The notes under the pieces were generated by a model that saw nothing but the letters and a program-made list of their open reading frames with translations, did no database searches and was not told the DNA's origin. DNA of 64,000 nucleotides from Glaciihabitans sp. INWT7. Its GTDB lineage: Bacteria > Actinomycetota > Actinomycetes > Actinomycetales > Microbacteriaceae. Numbering within the stretch: the first letter of the stretch is position 1; every line of letters starts with the position of its first letter. The stretch covers positions 934,419 through 998,418 of the forward strand of contig NZ_CP043653.1 of assembly GCF_014217685.1 (NCBI RefSeq), in the 5' to 3' direction. This document shows, piece after piece, positions 9,886 through 18,524 of this stretch. The translations under genes and the position numbers were made by a program.

Positions 9886-10580
9886 GCGGCCACCGCGCTC
9901 TCGGCGTCGACCACGAGACCGTCGCGGATGTAGATGCGACGATCACACCGGGCCGCGAGGTCCGCGTCGTGGGTCACCACGATGAGGGTGATGCCCTTGT
10001 CCCGGTTGAGTCCGAAAAGGATGTCTTCGACGACCGCGCCGGTGGCGCTGTCGAGGTTGCCGGTCGGTTCATCCGCAAAGATGATGCGCGGATCGTTGAC
10101 GAGGGCCCGAGCGATCACCGCCCGCTGTTTCTGGCCGCCCGAGAGGTCGCTCGCTTTGTTGGTGGCCTTGTCTTCGAGCTCCAGCTGGGCCAGAGCGGCC
10201 CGTCCGCGGCGCTTGCGCTCGCGCGTGCCGATGCCGGCGATCTTCAGGGGGAGGATCACGTTCTCGAGAACCGAGGCGCCCCCGGTGAGGAAGAACTGCT
10301 GGAACACGAATCCGAATGTGCGATTGCGGGTGACGTTGAGGGTGCGGCCGGTGAGCAGGAGGGCATCCGATCCGGAGAGCTCGATGGATCCGCCGCTCGG
10401 GCGGTCGAGCAGGGCGAGGAGGTGCATCAGGGTGGACTTGCCCGATCCGCTCTTGCCGACGATGGCGACGGATTCTCCCTCGTAGATCTCGAGAGAGACG
10501 CCCTTCAGAGCATCGAAGCGACCGGGCCCCCGACCGTAGGACTTGGTGACATCGCGCGCAGCGAGAATCGGTACCGGCAT
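9882..10580 (-). CDS. ABC transporter ATP-binding protein (MacB/LolD-like)
   Basis: A 232-residue ATPase with Walker A GKSGSGKST, Q-loop FVFQQF, signature LSGGQKQR, Walker B IIFADEPTG and the switch histidine in VVTHDADLA. It pairs with the FtsX-type permease directly downstream, with a 4-base overlap. The upstream 110 bases (10581-10692) separate it from the dedA-like gene and hold no further gene that I can see. Confidence 0.92.
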   Translation of the reverse strand: MPVPILAARDVTKSYGRGPGRFDALKGVSLEIYEGESVAIVGKSGSGKSTLMHLLALLDRPSGGSIELSGSDALLLTGRTLNVTRNRTFGFVFQQFFLTGGASVLENVILPLKIAGIGTRERKRRGRAALAQLELEDKATNKASDLSGGQKQRAVIARALVNDPRIIFADEPTGNLDSATGAVVEDILFGLNRDKGITLIVVTHDADLAARCDRRIYIRDGLVVDAESAVAA

Positions 10581-10692
10581 GAGGGAAGGCTCCTTGGTAG
10601 GGGGTGTTCCACCAGCCTGCGCCCTCGAGGGCTGCCGTCTGGCATCCCCTGGTACGAATGCCCGCTACTCCCGGGGGCGTAGGACCTGCCGG

Positions 10693-11424
10693 TCAGTCCT
10701 TCTTCTGGTCGAAGTACTTCTGATCGATCGTCACTTCGGCATCGGTGGGTACGGGCACGGTGCCGCCGGAGAGCCGGGCGGCCCTTCGTGCCTTCAGCCT
10801 CGACTGGAACAGGTGGAAGAGGGTGGGGATGAGTGTGAGGAGCACGACGGCGAGCAGCACGAGATCCACGTACTTGATCACGAAATCGGCCACGGGCTTG
10901 ATGTTTCCGAGCAGGAAGCCGAGCGTCGTCACTCCACCGCCCCAGATGAAGGCGCCGATGGCGTTGTACAGCGAATACTTGCGGTAGTCCATCTTTCCTA
11001 CACCGGCCGCGATCGGTGCGAAGGTGCGCACGATCGGCACGAATCGGGCGAGGATGACGGCAGATCCGCCGAAGCGTTCGAAGAATGCGTTGGTGCGCTT
11101 CACGTTCGCGATGCTGAAGAGCCCGGTCTCCTTGCGCTCGAAGATGCGCGGTCCGGCCTTCTTGCCGATGTAGTAGCCGACCTCGCCGCCGATGAATGCC
11201 GCCAGCCCGATAGCCAGCGCCACCCACCAGATCTGGATCTGGATGGTGCCGGTGAAGGTGAGCAGTCCGGTGATGAGGAGGAGGGTGTCGCCGGGGAAGA
11301 TGAAACCGATGAGCAGGCCGGTCTCGGCGAAGATGATCGCGCACACCAAGAGCAGCGCCCACGGTCCTGCCTGATGGATCAGCAGGGTGGGATCGAGCCA
11401 CGGAACGAGTGCGTTGTGCAGCAA
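10693..11424 (-). CDS. DedA family membrane protein
   Basis: The frame can be extended upstream, but it would then run through the tRNA-Leu gene. The best start is a TTG at 11424, preceded by GGAG at a nine-base distance, giving 243 residues. The DedA/SNARE-associated domain is clear: GFIFPGDTLLLITGLL, FIGGEVGYYIGKKAGPRIF, and the conserved FERFGGSAVILARFVPIVRTFAP. Members are polytopic membrane proteins linked to undecaprenyl-phosphate or other lipid recycling and membrane homeostasis; which lipid this one moves is unknown. A GTG at 11472 is an alternative start without a ribosome binding site. Confidence 0.88.
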   Translation of the reverse strand: MLHNALVPWLDPTLLIHQAGPWALLLVCAIIFAETGLLIGFIFPGDTLLLITGLLTFTGTIQIQIWWVALAIGLAAFIGGEVGYYIGKKAGPRIFERKETGLFSIANVKRTNAFFERFGGSAVILARFVPIVRTFAPIAAGVGKMDYRKYSLYNAIGAFIWGGGVTTLGFLLGNIKPVADFVIKYVDLVLLAVVLLTLIPTLFHLFQSRLKARRAARLSGGTVPVPTDAEVTIDQKYFDQKKD

Positions 11425-11514
11425 GGCGAGGTACTCCAGTCGTCTGTTGGTGTCAGGGTAGTCGATGGCCACGCCGTGGGGCTGGACGGCGACGACATCG
11501 CCTGGGGAACGCTG

Positions 11515-11596
11515 TGCGGAAGAAGGGACTTGAACCCTCACGCCTTGCGGCACAGGTACCTAAAACCTGCGTGTATACCAATTTCACCACTCCCGC
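11515..11596 (-). tRNA. tRNA-Leu (anticodon UAG)
   Basis: The minus strand folds as an 82-nt class II tRNA. The acceptor arm GCGGGAG pairs with CTTCCGC (one G-U pair) and is followed by the discriminator A. The anticodon stem CAGGT/ACCTG encloses the loop TTTAGGT with anticodon TAG. There is a long variable arm (GTGCCGCAAGGCGT) and a T-loop GGTTCAAGTCC. The CCA end is not encoded. Confidence 0.96.
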
Positions 11597-11718
11597 GAGT
11601 GCGCCCCAAGTGTATCGGGCCGGGTCTGTGCGGGCCGATTACAGCCTGCGCTGAAAGTCGGTCGAAGAAATCAGTCGGCAGATGTATCTGTAAAGGCTTG
11701 CCCCGCTCCTGAGGGGTG

Positions 11719-12348
11719 ATGAGAATTCAATCCATGACCGACAATGACTCCGTCCGCGGCCGACCCGAGGGCCACCGGACGGAGTCGCATGTCATCTGGG
11801 ATGATTCCGCGGCGGCTTTCAGCCGTTGGCTCTCCGGCGATCCCGGAGCGATGGATGAGTTGGTCCACACCATGACACCCGTTCTCTGGCAGGTCGTCCG
11901 CGCCTATGGTCTTGCCCAGGACCAGGCCCAGGATGTCGTTCAGACCACATGGCTGACACTCGTTCAACGCTCCGGGTCGATCGCCGACCCCCACGCCATC
12001 GCCGCGTGGCTCCTGACTACCGCGCGCAGGGAGGCCTGGCGGGTCTCCAAACGCAGTGCCGCAAGCATCCCCGTCTCCGACGAGGTGCTCGAAGCGGTGA
12101 CCGAAGACGAGGCGTCCGCAGAAGACGTGGCGATCGCCCGGGACGGCGAGCACAAGCTGTGGGCCTGCGTTCGCCAGCTGTCCGAGCGCTGTCAACGATT
12201 GCTGCGCATCGTGGCTTTCGAGCAGCGGCCCGACTACGCCGCGATCGCGAAGGACCTGGGGATGCCGGTGGGGAGCATCGGTCCGACGCGCGGACGCTGC
12301 CTGTCGAAGCTCCGGGATGCTCTCGAGCTGATGGAAGGTGCACGATGA
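11719..12348 (+). CDS. ECF-type RNA polymerase sigma factor
   Basis: A 209-residue sigma-70 family protein. Region 2 is visible in FSRWLSGDPGAMDELVHTM and in DQAQDVVQTTWLTLVQRS. Region 4, a helix-turn-helix, is in LSERCQRLLRIVAF and YAAIAKDLGMPVGSIGPTRGRCLSKL. Start choice is uncertain: GTG 11716, ATG 11719 and ATG 11734 are in frame, and the GAGGGG just before is badly spaced for all. It overlaps the next gene by an ATGA and heads a cluster of small protein, S8 protease and TPR-CHAT protein, whose expression it probably controls. Target promoters are unknown. Confidence 0.88.
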   Translation: MRIQSMTDNDSVRGRPEGHRTESHVIWDDSAAAFSRWLSGDPGAMDELVHTMTPVLWQVVRAYGLAQDQAQDVVQTTWLTLVQRSGSIADPHAIAAWLLTTARREAWRVSKRSAASIPVSDEVLEAVTEDEASAEDVAIARDGEHKLWACVRQLSERCQRLLRIVAFEQRPDYAAIAKDLGMPVGSIGPTRGRCLSKLRDALELMEGAR

Positions 12349-12839
12349 CGATGCGCGACGAATCACCGCTCTCGGACGAAGACCTGTTCTCCCGCCTTCG
12401 AACGCTGTGGCGCCAGCGCGATCCGATGCCCGCCGGGCTGGTGGACAACGTGCTCGTCGCGCTGGCCACTCGCGACCTGGGTGTGGAATACGCCATGCTC
12501 ACGATGCTCGAATCGAGCGGGTCAGCGGTCGGGGTGCGCGGCGACTCGGATGTGCAGCTTCTCGAATTCGCCCACGGCACCCGGTCGATCATGTTGCGCG
12601 TCAGTGACCTGCGCGATGGCCGACGCCGCGTCGACGGCTGGATCGCGCCCGCCGCGACCTTGTCGGTGAGGCTCGAGCAGGATCATGATGACTTCAATAC
12701 CACCGCGAGTGCCGAGGGGCGTTTCGATTTCCCCGACATCCCGGCGGGGCGGACGCGCATGTGGCTCCAGCCCGAACTCGGGCAGGATGCCGCGGCTGGG
12801 GCGCGACAGGGTTTGACCACGGACTACTTCACGCTCTGA
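12345..12839 (+). CDS. Small sigma-linked protein, possible anti-sigma factor
   Basis: A 164-residue soluble protein with no database family I can name. The N-terminal 60 residues are helical and charged (LSDEDLFSRLRTLWRQRDPMPAGLVDNVLVAL), a layout seen in cytosolic anti-sigma domains. The C-terminal 90 residues look like a beta-sandwich of the carboxypeptidase-regulatory type, with RRVDGWIAPAATLSVRL and a GRFDFPDIPAGRTRMWL turn. No membrane segment is seen. The ATG overlaps the sigma factor stop, so the two are made together. A sigma-binding role is inferred from position only. Confidence 0.55.
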   Translation: MTMRDESPLSDEDLFSRLRTLWRQRDPMPAGLVDNVLVALATRDLGVEYAMLTMLESSGSAVGVRGDSDVQLLEFAHGTRSIMLRVSDLRDGRRRVDGWIAPAATLSVRLEQDHDDFNTTASAEGRFDFPDIPAGRTRMWLQPELGQDAAAGARQGLTTDYFTL

Positions 12840-12919
12840 TGAGCATGCTGTGCGGAATCGACAAAGAGCAAATCGACCAAGGGCAAATCGACCAAGGGCA
12901 AGGAGATCGGGTTGAGTGA
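12839..12919 (+). CDS. 26-codon linking ORF with IDxxQ repeats
   Basis: An ATG at 12839 overlaps the stop of the preceding gene (TGATG), and the frame ends at 12919, just inside the start of the S8 protease gene (TTG 12912). The peptide holds three pentads, IDKEQ, IDQGQ and IDQGQ, coming from a 15-bp tandem repeat. Overlap on both sides would let ribosomes pass from the upstream gene to the protease gene. It could also be a chance frame in a repeat. Confidence 0.3.
   Translation: MSMLCGIDKEQIDQGQIDQGQGDRVE
12855..12899. repeat. 15-bp tandem repeat before the S8 protease gene
   Basis: Two perfect copies of aaatcgaccaagggc (12870-12899) preceded by one degenerate copy (12855-12869). They sit just upstream of the Shine-Dalgarno (aggag) of the protease gene. 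Confidence 0.8.
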
Positions 12920-14594
12920 CAAGGGCGGCAGCGAATCGAGCGGCGGCGTATCCGACGGCAGGTCTCGGCCCCGGCGCCGCTGGGACGAACGGTATCCGGC
13001 CCAGGTGGGCAGGATCCTCGATCCGGCGGCGGTCTTGGTAGACGGTATCCGCGCGTATCCCACCTCCTACATTCCCGATCGGATCCTCGTCTCCACTCTC
13101 GCCGACGTCGCAGCGAACGCCGAGCGCCTCGGTCGGGTCGCGGGCGAACTCGGTTGGGAGCTGACACGCGACGAGAAGTTCGTCACCTCCCTGCTGCCGG
13201 AGCCGGATGCCTCACGCCAGGAGCGCGTGCGCCGATACCCCTGGGCCACCGGGGTGCTCGGCGTCTCGCGATTCCTGATCACCGCGCGGGTAGGCGAAGC
13301 GGTGCCGGCACCGGATGCCTGGACGCTTCTGCAACGAGCGCGCGCGTTGCTCGGCCGGGATGCCCTTCAGGGGGTCGGTCTCGATCACCTGCTCACCGTC
13401 GACTCGATCGGCGTGAATCCGTTCCACTCGACCAATCCGTTCCATTCGACCAATCCGTTCCATTCGACCAACCCGTTCCACTCGACCAACCCGTTCCATT
13501 CGACGAATCCGGCCGGGTCGAGCGTGGACGTTGGAGCGATCGCCAGCTACGGCTCGCAGGGCAGCGGCGGTCTTCAGCCGGTGGCCTATGCGGGCGCGGC
13601 GCCGTATCGTCGCGATCGCGCGGCCGGTGATGGTCGACGCCCCGTTGTCGCGACCCTCGACACCGGGTGCGGGCCGCACTCGTGGCTCGACCCGATCGTC
13701 GACACGGCGGTTCGGTTGGACGGGGTCGCGATCGGTCAGGTCGGGGCGGCCACCGATCCGGAACTCGATGGCGACCTGGTCGGGCCGATGGATGGAGCGC
13801 TCGACGAGGTATCGGGTCACGGAACGTTCATCGCCGGACTCATCCACCAGGCGTGTCCGGAGGCGGACATCGTGGCCTGGCGGGTGGTGGACGCCAACGG
13901 CGTGATCGTCGAATCCGAGCTCGTCGCGGCACTCACCGCCATCGCGACGCTGATCGGCCGGGTGGCGCAGGGACGCACCGACGGTTGCGAGATCGACGTC
14001 TTCTCCCTGTCGATGGGGTATTACCACGAGACCCCGGAGGACGGGCTTTTCGACCCCACGATGTACGAGTTGCTCGCATCGATGGGGCGGTGGGGAACGG
14101 TGGTCGCGTGTTCTGCGGGAAACGACGCGACGGACCGTCCGATGTTCCCCGCGGCGTTTGCGCCCTGGCTGGGCGGGGGAGGGCCGGTGCATCTGGTCGA
14201 GGATGCCGTGCCGATCGTCGCCGCCCGGGCCCTCAACCCGAACGGTTCGACGGTCGCGCTGTTCAGCAACGACGGCCCGTGGATCTCCTGCAGTGCCCCC
14301 GGAGGTTCCGTCTTCTCGACGATGCCGGCATTCAACGGAGGCGATCAGCCCCTCGCCCGCGTCTCGAGCGACTTCGGCAGTGGCATCCGGGTGCGGGAGT
14401 CCGCCGATCCGGATGACTTCCGCGGCGGTTTCGCGATCTGGAGCGGCACCTCATTCGCCGCACCGCTGATCGCGGCGGCCGTCGCATCCGCGCTCGACGA
14501 CGGGGCGCTGCCGCCGGCCGGATCGCTGTCCGCCGCCGAGCGGGTGAAGTTGGCCTCCGCCGCCGTGCAGAAGGTCACCGCCGCTGCGGGTTGA
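12912..14594 (+). CDS. S8 family (subtilisin-like) serine protease with NPFHST repeats
   Basis: A 560-residue subtilase. The catalytic triad is intact: Asp250 in VATLDTGCG, His303 in SGHGTFIAG and Ser514 in GTSFAAP; an oxyanion Asn lies in VVACSAGND. There is no signal peptide, so it probably works inside the cell. Residues 1-160 are an uncharacterised N-terminal part. Residues 169-198 are five perfect NPFHST hexapeptides followed by NP, immediately ahead of the catalytic domain. The TTG start is supported by AGGAG six to seven bases upstream. It sits between the sigma/small-protein pair and the TPR-CHAT gene, suggesting a protease cascade. Confidence 0.9.
   Translation: MSDKGGSESSGGVSDGRSRPRRRWDERYPAQVGRILDPAAVLVDGIRAYPTSYIPDRILVSTLADVAANAERLGRVAGELGWELTRDEKFVTSLLPEPDASRQERVRRYPWATGVLGVSRFLITARVGEAVPAPDAWTLLQRARALLGRDALQGVGLDHLLTVDSIGVNPFHSTNPFHSTNPFHSTNPFHSTNPFHSTNPAGSSVDVGAIASYGSQGSGGLQPVAYAGAAPYRRDRAAGDGRRPVVATLDTGCGPHSWLDPIVDTAVRLDGVAIGQVGAATDPELDGDLVGPMDGALDEVSGHGTFIAGLIHQACPEADIVAWRVVDANGVIVESELVAALTAIATLIGRVAQGRTDGCEIDVFSLSMGYYHETPEDGLFDPTMYELLASMGRWGTVVACSAGNDATDRPMFPAAFAPWLGGGGPVHLVEDAVPIVAARALNPNGSTVALFSNDGPWISCSAPGGSVFSTMPAFNGGDQPLARVSSDFGSGIRVRESADPDDFRGGFAIWSGTSFAAPLIAAAVASALDDGALPPAGSLSAAERVKLASAAVQKVTAAAG
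13416..13505 (+). repeat. Five 18-bp units coding for NPFHST
   Basis: Five in-frame 18-base units encode NPFHST five times and are followed by a partial sixth unit (NP). Units differ only at third positions (aat/aac, cac/cat), so the protein repeat is better conserved than the DNA. Confidence 0.9.
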
Positions 14595-14605
14595 ATAGCG
14601 GCCTC

Positions 14606-14641
14606 GCCGAGCTCAGCACTTCAGCCGAGCTCAGCACTTCA
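14606..14641. repeat. 18-bp tandem duplication upstream of the CHAT gene
   Basis: Two perfect consecutive copies of gccgagctcagcacttca in the 85-base gap between the S8 protease stop and the CHAT start. The core gagctc is itself palindromic. Confidence 0.8.
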
Positions 14642-14679
14642 GCCGCGCGCCGAGCGCTGCCGCCGCGGCATAATGAGGC

Positions 14680-17154
14680 ATGCTGTCGGCGGCAGTCCTG
14701 TACCAGCGCGGGGTCGCGCACTCGAACGCGGGGCGGCATGCCTCCGCGCGCACGGCCCTCGACGAGGCACTTCGGCGCTCGCCGAATGCCGAGCTCACCG
14801 CGCGGATCATCGGCACTGTCGCCTACCTCGAGTCGGAGACCGGTGACCCGGACCGGGGGATCGCCCTCTGCCGGTCGGCACTGGAGGCGCCCGGCCTCAG
14901 CGCCCACACCCGAGCGGTGCTCGGCAGCCAGATCGGCCTGATCGAGCTCCGACGCGGCAACGGCGACGCGGCCGTCGATTTCCTCACCGGAGCCATCTCG
15001 CTTCTGGACTCGGATCCCGCGCGGTTGGGGGTGGTGTTCCTCAATCGCGGCCTCACCTTTCTCGACCGCCGGGACGTCGTTGCTGCCGGGCGCGATTTCG
15101 ACGCGGCGGCGGAGGCCTTCCAGCGAGCCGGTGATCCGGTGGAGCTCGCCAAGGCCCGAAACAACCAGGGCTACGCGGCAATGCTCGCCGGGGACCTGAT
15201 CGAAGCGCTTCACCTGATGGACGAGTCCCGGCCGGTGCTCGCGGCTCTCTCCCCGGTTGCCCTCGCGACCTGTGATGCGGACCGCGCGGAGGTACTGCTG
15301 AGCGCGGGGATGACGTCGGAGGCGATCGACCTGTTGGCCTCGGTCGCCCGCACTTACGGCCTGCGCGGACTGCGTCAGGCGCAAGCCGAAGCGGAATTCG
15401 CCCGTGCCCGCGCGCTCGTCTTCGAGGATCCACGGGGCGCCGCCGCTCTCGCCCGCCGCGCCGCTCGGCGGTTTCGGGCTCGTGGCAGTGAGAGCTGGGC
15501 GCTGAGGGCCGAAGCATTCGCTTTCGGTGCCGTCGTGTCATCCCGTGCGGCCGGCTCGGCGAGCTCGGCGGGCCGGCTCCTGCAGCAGATCGAGCACGCC
15601 GCCCTCGCCTTGGACGACCGGCACTTCGAGGGCGATGCTGTGACGCTTCGGCTTCACGGGTCTCGCCTCCGGCTGCAATCGGGGGATGCCGCGGGGGCTC
15701 GGTCGGCACTCGACGGTGCCCCGCTCACCCGCGGGAGCACTATCGGCACTCGACTGCTTCATCGCCAGGTGGGTGCCGAGCTTGCCGTGCTCGAGGGGCG
15801 GCGTTCCCGCGCGCTGTCGCTGGCCCGCACCGGTCTCGATGAGCTCGCGGAGTGGCAGTCCAGCTTCGGGAGCCTCGACCTGCAGAGCGCGCTTGTCGCC
15901 CATGGCACGGGGTTGATCACCGTCGGCATCCGGCAGGCGGTCGCCACCGGGCGGGCGTCCGAGGTATTCGAATGGTCAGAGCGCACGCGCAATCTCACCG
16001 GACGGATCGTGCCTCTCCGGCCCCCCGCGAACGCCGCCAATGCCGCCGACCTCGCGGAGTTGCGCCAGTTGCGGGCCGCCGATCCGTCGCCCCTGTCGGC
16101 CGACGGACGCGCGGAGGCCGCGCTGAGGTCGGCGATCCGCGCGCGGCAATGGGAGGGGCGCGGCTCCGGCAGCCTCGAGCAGCTGGTCACGCTCGACCGC
16201 GTGCAGGCGGTGCTCGGCCCGGAAGACTCCGCGCTTCTCGCCGTGCTCTGGTCGGGCGAGCGGCTGACCGCACTCGCGGTGACCGGCGACACCTCGACCG
16301 TGGTGGACCTCGGGCCGCTCGATCCGATCCGCGCCGAGCTCGACGGGTTGCTCGCGGACCTCGACATGGCTGCCGCGACACTGTCGCCCGCGATGCAGCG
16401 GGTCGTGGACGCCGGTCTCGCTCACCGTCTCGGTCGACTGGACAGCCTGATCCTCGGGCCCGTTCGCGACCGCATCGGCACCGGTCGGCTGGTCGTGACG
16501 CCGCCCGGGGTACTCGCGGGATTGCCCTGGTCGATGCTGCCGGCGCTGCGCGGTCGGCCGCTGACCCTGCCGGTCTCCGCGACGAGGTGGCTGGCCCAGC
16601 GCGCACGCGAGCTCTCGCTCGGCACGGTGGGATTCGCCGCCGGGCCGGGAGTCGCGCGCGCCGAGGAGGAGGTGACTGATGCTGCCGCCGGCTGGGCGAC
16701 CTCGACGGTGCTGATCGGGGCGGCCGCGACGAGCGAGGCGGTTTCCGACCTCGCCACGCGAGTGGATCTCCTGCACCTGTCGGCACACGGCCGGCACTCG
16801 GCCGACAACCCGCTCTTCTCCGGCGTGCTTCTCGCGGATGGCCCGTGGTTCGGCTACGACGTGGACCAGCTGCCCGCCGTGCCCACGGTGGTCGTGCTCT
16901 CCGCGTGCGAGGTCGGACGGTCCGCGGTGCGCTGGGGGCAGGAGGCCCTCGGTATGTCGCAGGCGTGGTTGCATGCGGGGGTGCGCTGCGTGATCGCCTC
17001 TCCCGCCAGCGTGGATGACTCCCTCGCCTGCGAGCTGCTCACCGAGGCCCATGGTCTTCTCGCCTCTGGCGCGGCGCCGGCCGATGCACTGGCGGCCGCC
17101 GGAGCGTCCTCCGCGCGTCGGCCGGCGTTCCAGTGTTATGGGGCCGGGTGGTGA
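14680..17154 (+). CDS. TPR-CHAT domain protein (caspase-like protease)
   Basis: An 824-residue protein. About residues 1-430 are helical TPR-like repeats (LYQRGVAHSNAGRHASARTAL; LAKARNNQGYAAMLAGDLIEAL). The C-terminal third (about 540-820) is a CHAT domain. Its catalytic pair is intact: His703 in LHLSAHGRHS and Cys743 in VVLSACEVGRS. CHAT proteins are relatives of caspases and separases and often act as effectors in signalling or conflict systems. It lies 85 bases after the S8 protease gene. A GAGG sits only one base before the ATG, so translation may rely on coupling or a leaderless start. The substrate is unknown; the neighbouring small protein and the protease are candidates. Confidence 0.87.
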   Translation: MLSAAVLYQRGVAHSNAGRHASARTALDEALRRSPNAELTARIIGTVAYLESETGDPDRGIALCRSALEAPGLSAHTRAVLGSQIGLIELRRGNGDAAVDFLTGAISLLDSDPARLGVVFLNRGLTFLDRRDVVAAGRDFDAAAEAFQRAGDPVELAKARNNQGYAAMLAGDLIEALHLMDESRPVLAALSPVALATCDADRAEVLLSAGMTSEAIDLLASVARTYGLRGLRQAQAEAEFARARALVFEDPRGAAALARRAARRFRARGSESWALRAEAFAFGAVVSSRAAGSASSAGRLLQQIEHAALALDDRHFEGDAVTLRLHGSRLRLQSGDAAGARSALDGAPLTRGSTIGTRLLHRQVGAELAVLEGRRSRALSLARTGLDELAEWQSSFGSLDLQSALVAHGTGLITVGIRQAVATGRASEVFEWSERTRNLTGRIVPLRPPANAANAADLAELRQLRAADPSPLSADGRAEAALRSAIRARQWEGRGSGSLEQLVTLDRVQAVLGPEDSALLAVLWSGERLTALAVTGDTSTVVDLGPLDPIRAELDGLLADLDMAAATLSPAMQRVVDAGLAHRLGRLDSLILGPVRDRIGTGRLVVTPPGVLAGLPWSMLPALRGRPLTLPVSATRWLAQRARELSLGTVGFAAGPGVARAEEEVTDAAAGWATSTVLIGAAATSEAVSDLATRVDLLHLSAHGRHSADNPLFSGVLLADGPWFGYDVDQLPAVPTVVVLSACEVGRSAVRWGQEALGMSQAWLHAGVRCVIASPASVDDSLACELLTEAHGLLASGAAPADALAAAGASSARRPAFQCYGAGW

Positions 17155-17194
17155 GCGCGTTCGCTCGTAGGTCGCCACTCCGTAGCCGGGGGCT

Positions 17195-18382
17195 TCAGAG
17201 CCGGTCGTGCTCCGCGGCCTCGCCAGGGATGAGCGGGATGGCTGCTGCAGGCAACAGCGCGACGGCGGCGAAAGCCAGCGGGTAGCCGACAAGTCCGATC
17301 AGGGCCCCGACCGCGGGGCCGACGATGGAGGCCGCCAGGAATTGTCCGGTGTTCTGGGCGCCGAGGGCCCGCCCGGCCCAGGATGCACCGGCCATCTCGG
17401 CGACCGAGGTGAACGCGAGCCCGTTGTCGGCCACGGTCACTGTCATCGCGATCACCAGGACAATTGCGGCGGCGCTCCATCTCGGCGCCCCGAAAGCCGC
17501 GAGCAACAGCATCACCGCGGAGGCAGAGATCGCGACCCAGCGCAGCGGGCGCACCCGACTGCCTACCCGGTCGCTCAGGATGCCGACGCCGATGCGGCCG
17601 ATCGCCCCGACGAACTGGGCTGCCCCCACGAGAAGTCCCGCGGCGAGGGCCGGCACCTGCAACTGGGTGACCAGCCAGACCAAGCCGAAGACCGACAGGG
17701 TGAACTGCGGGAAGACGAGCAGGAGCGAGACCGCGTGGATCCGCCAGAGGAACCCGCTCGAGCGATAGGGGTTGGGGGTCGCAACCCCGGGCTCCGTGAC
17801 CGGCCGCGGGGGATCGCGGATACCGATCGCGCAGGCGACGGCGAAGACGCCGGTGAGAGCGAGAGGCACGATGAGGGCGGCGCCGATGCCGCCGGCGGAG
17901 GCCAGGGTCGGCACCGTCACGGCGGCGATGGTCACGCCGAGGGGCTGGCAGGTCTGGCGGATGCCCATCGCGAGCCCCCGGCGGTCCTTGGGAAACCAGC
18001 CGACGACGACGCGACCGCTCGCGGCATTGGTGCTGGCCGCGGCCATCCCTCCCAGCAGGAAGAAGATACCGAGGGCGACATAGCCGGTGGACAGCAGCGC
18101 ACCGACGGTGGCGAGAGCCACCAGAGCGAGACCGCCCGCGATGACCCATCGCTCGCCGATGCGGTCGGCCAGTGCCCCCCAGGCGATGAGGGTGAGCACC
18201 ATTCCGATCGTGGGGGTGGCGGCGAGCAGTCCGGCTTGAGCCAGGTTGAGCCCGCGTTCGGTGTGGAGCAGCGGGATGAGGAATGCCGGCACGCTCACGA
18301 ACACGGTGCCGGAGGTCTGGGCGGCCACTCCGAGGCTGAGAACCGTCCACGCTCGGCGGGCATCGGGGAAGGGAGTGCTCAT
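17195..18382 (-). CDS. MFS transporter
   Basis: A 395-residue twelve-helix major facilitator protein. The loop 2-3 motif reads GALADRIGERWVIAGG, and further MFS marks include FLLGGMAAASTNAASGRVV and WFPKDRRGLAMGIRQTCQPLG, as in CynX/NNP-like uptake or exporter groups. The ATG at 18382 has a strong GAGGAAGG about eight bases upstream; an in-frame ATG at 18400 overlaps that site and is less likely. It converges on the CHAT gene and is divergent from neuA. The substrate is not predictable. Confidence 0.85.
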   Translation of the reverse strand: MSTPFPDARRAWTVLSLGVAAQTSGTVFVSVPAFLIPLLHTERGLNLAQAGLLAATPTIGMVLTLIAWGALADRIGERWVIAGGLALVALATVGALLSTGYVALGIFFLLGGMAAASTNAASGRVVVGWFPKDRRGLAMGIRQTCQPLGVTIAAVTVPTLASAGGIGAALIVPLALTGVFAVACAIGIRDPPRPVTEPGVATPNPYRSSGFLWRIHAVSLLLVFPQFTLSVFGLVWLVTQLQVPALAAGLLVGAAQFVGAIGRIGVGILSDRVGSRVRPLRWVAISASAVMLLLAAFGAPRWSAAAIVLVIAMTVTVADNGLAFTSVAEMAGASWAGRALGAQNTGQFLAASIVGPAVGALIGLVGYPLAFAAVALLPAAAIPLIPGEAAEHDRL

Positions 18383-18524
18383 CGACAGTGCCTTCCTCAT
18401 TCATTTCGAGTGTAGGGACAATCCGCAACCGCACAGTCGCCCGCCGTTCATCCGGTGGCCAACTGGAGTCCGCTTCGCCTTCCTAGTCTCGCAAGAACGT
18501 GAGATTCGAAGAGCGGAGAAAGTG

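Noticed and set aside
11425-11553. Upstream extension of the DedA gene
   Set aside because: It would read through the tRNA-Leu gene; the TTG at 11424 has a proper ribosome binding site.
13416-13511. Regular 18-bp repeats considered as a CRISPR array
   Set aside because: There are no spacers; units are directly joined and in frame with the protease, coding for NPFHST.
15976-17292. Long minus-strand frame (438 codons) opposite the CHAT gene
   Set aside because: GC-rich third-position shadow; the plus-strand frame has intact CHAT motifs.
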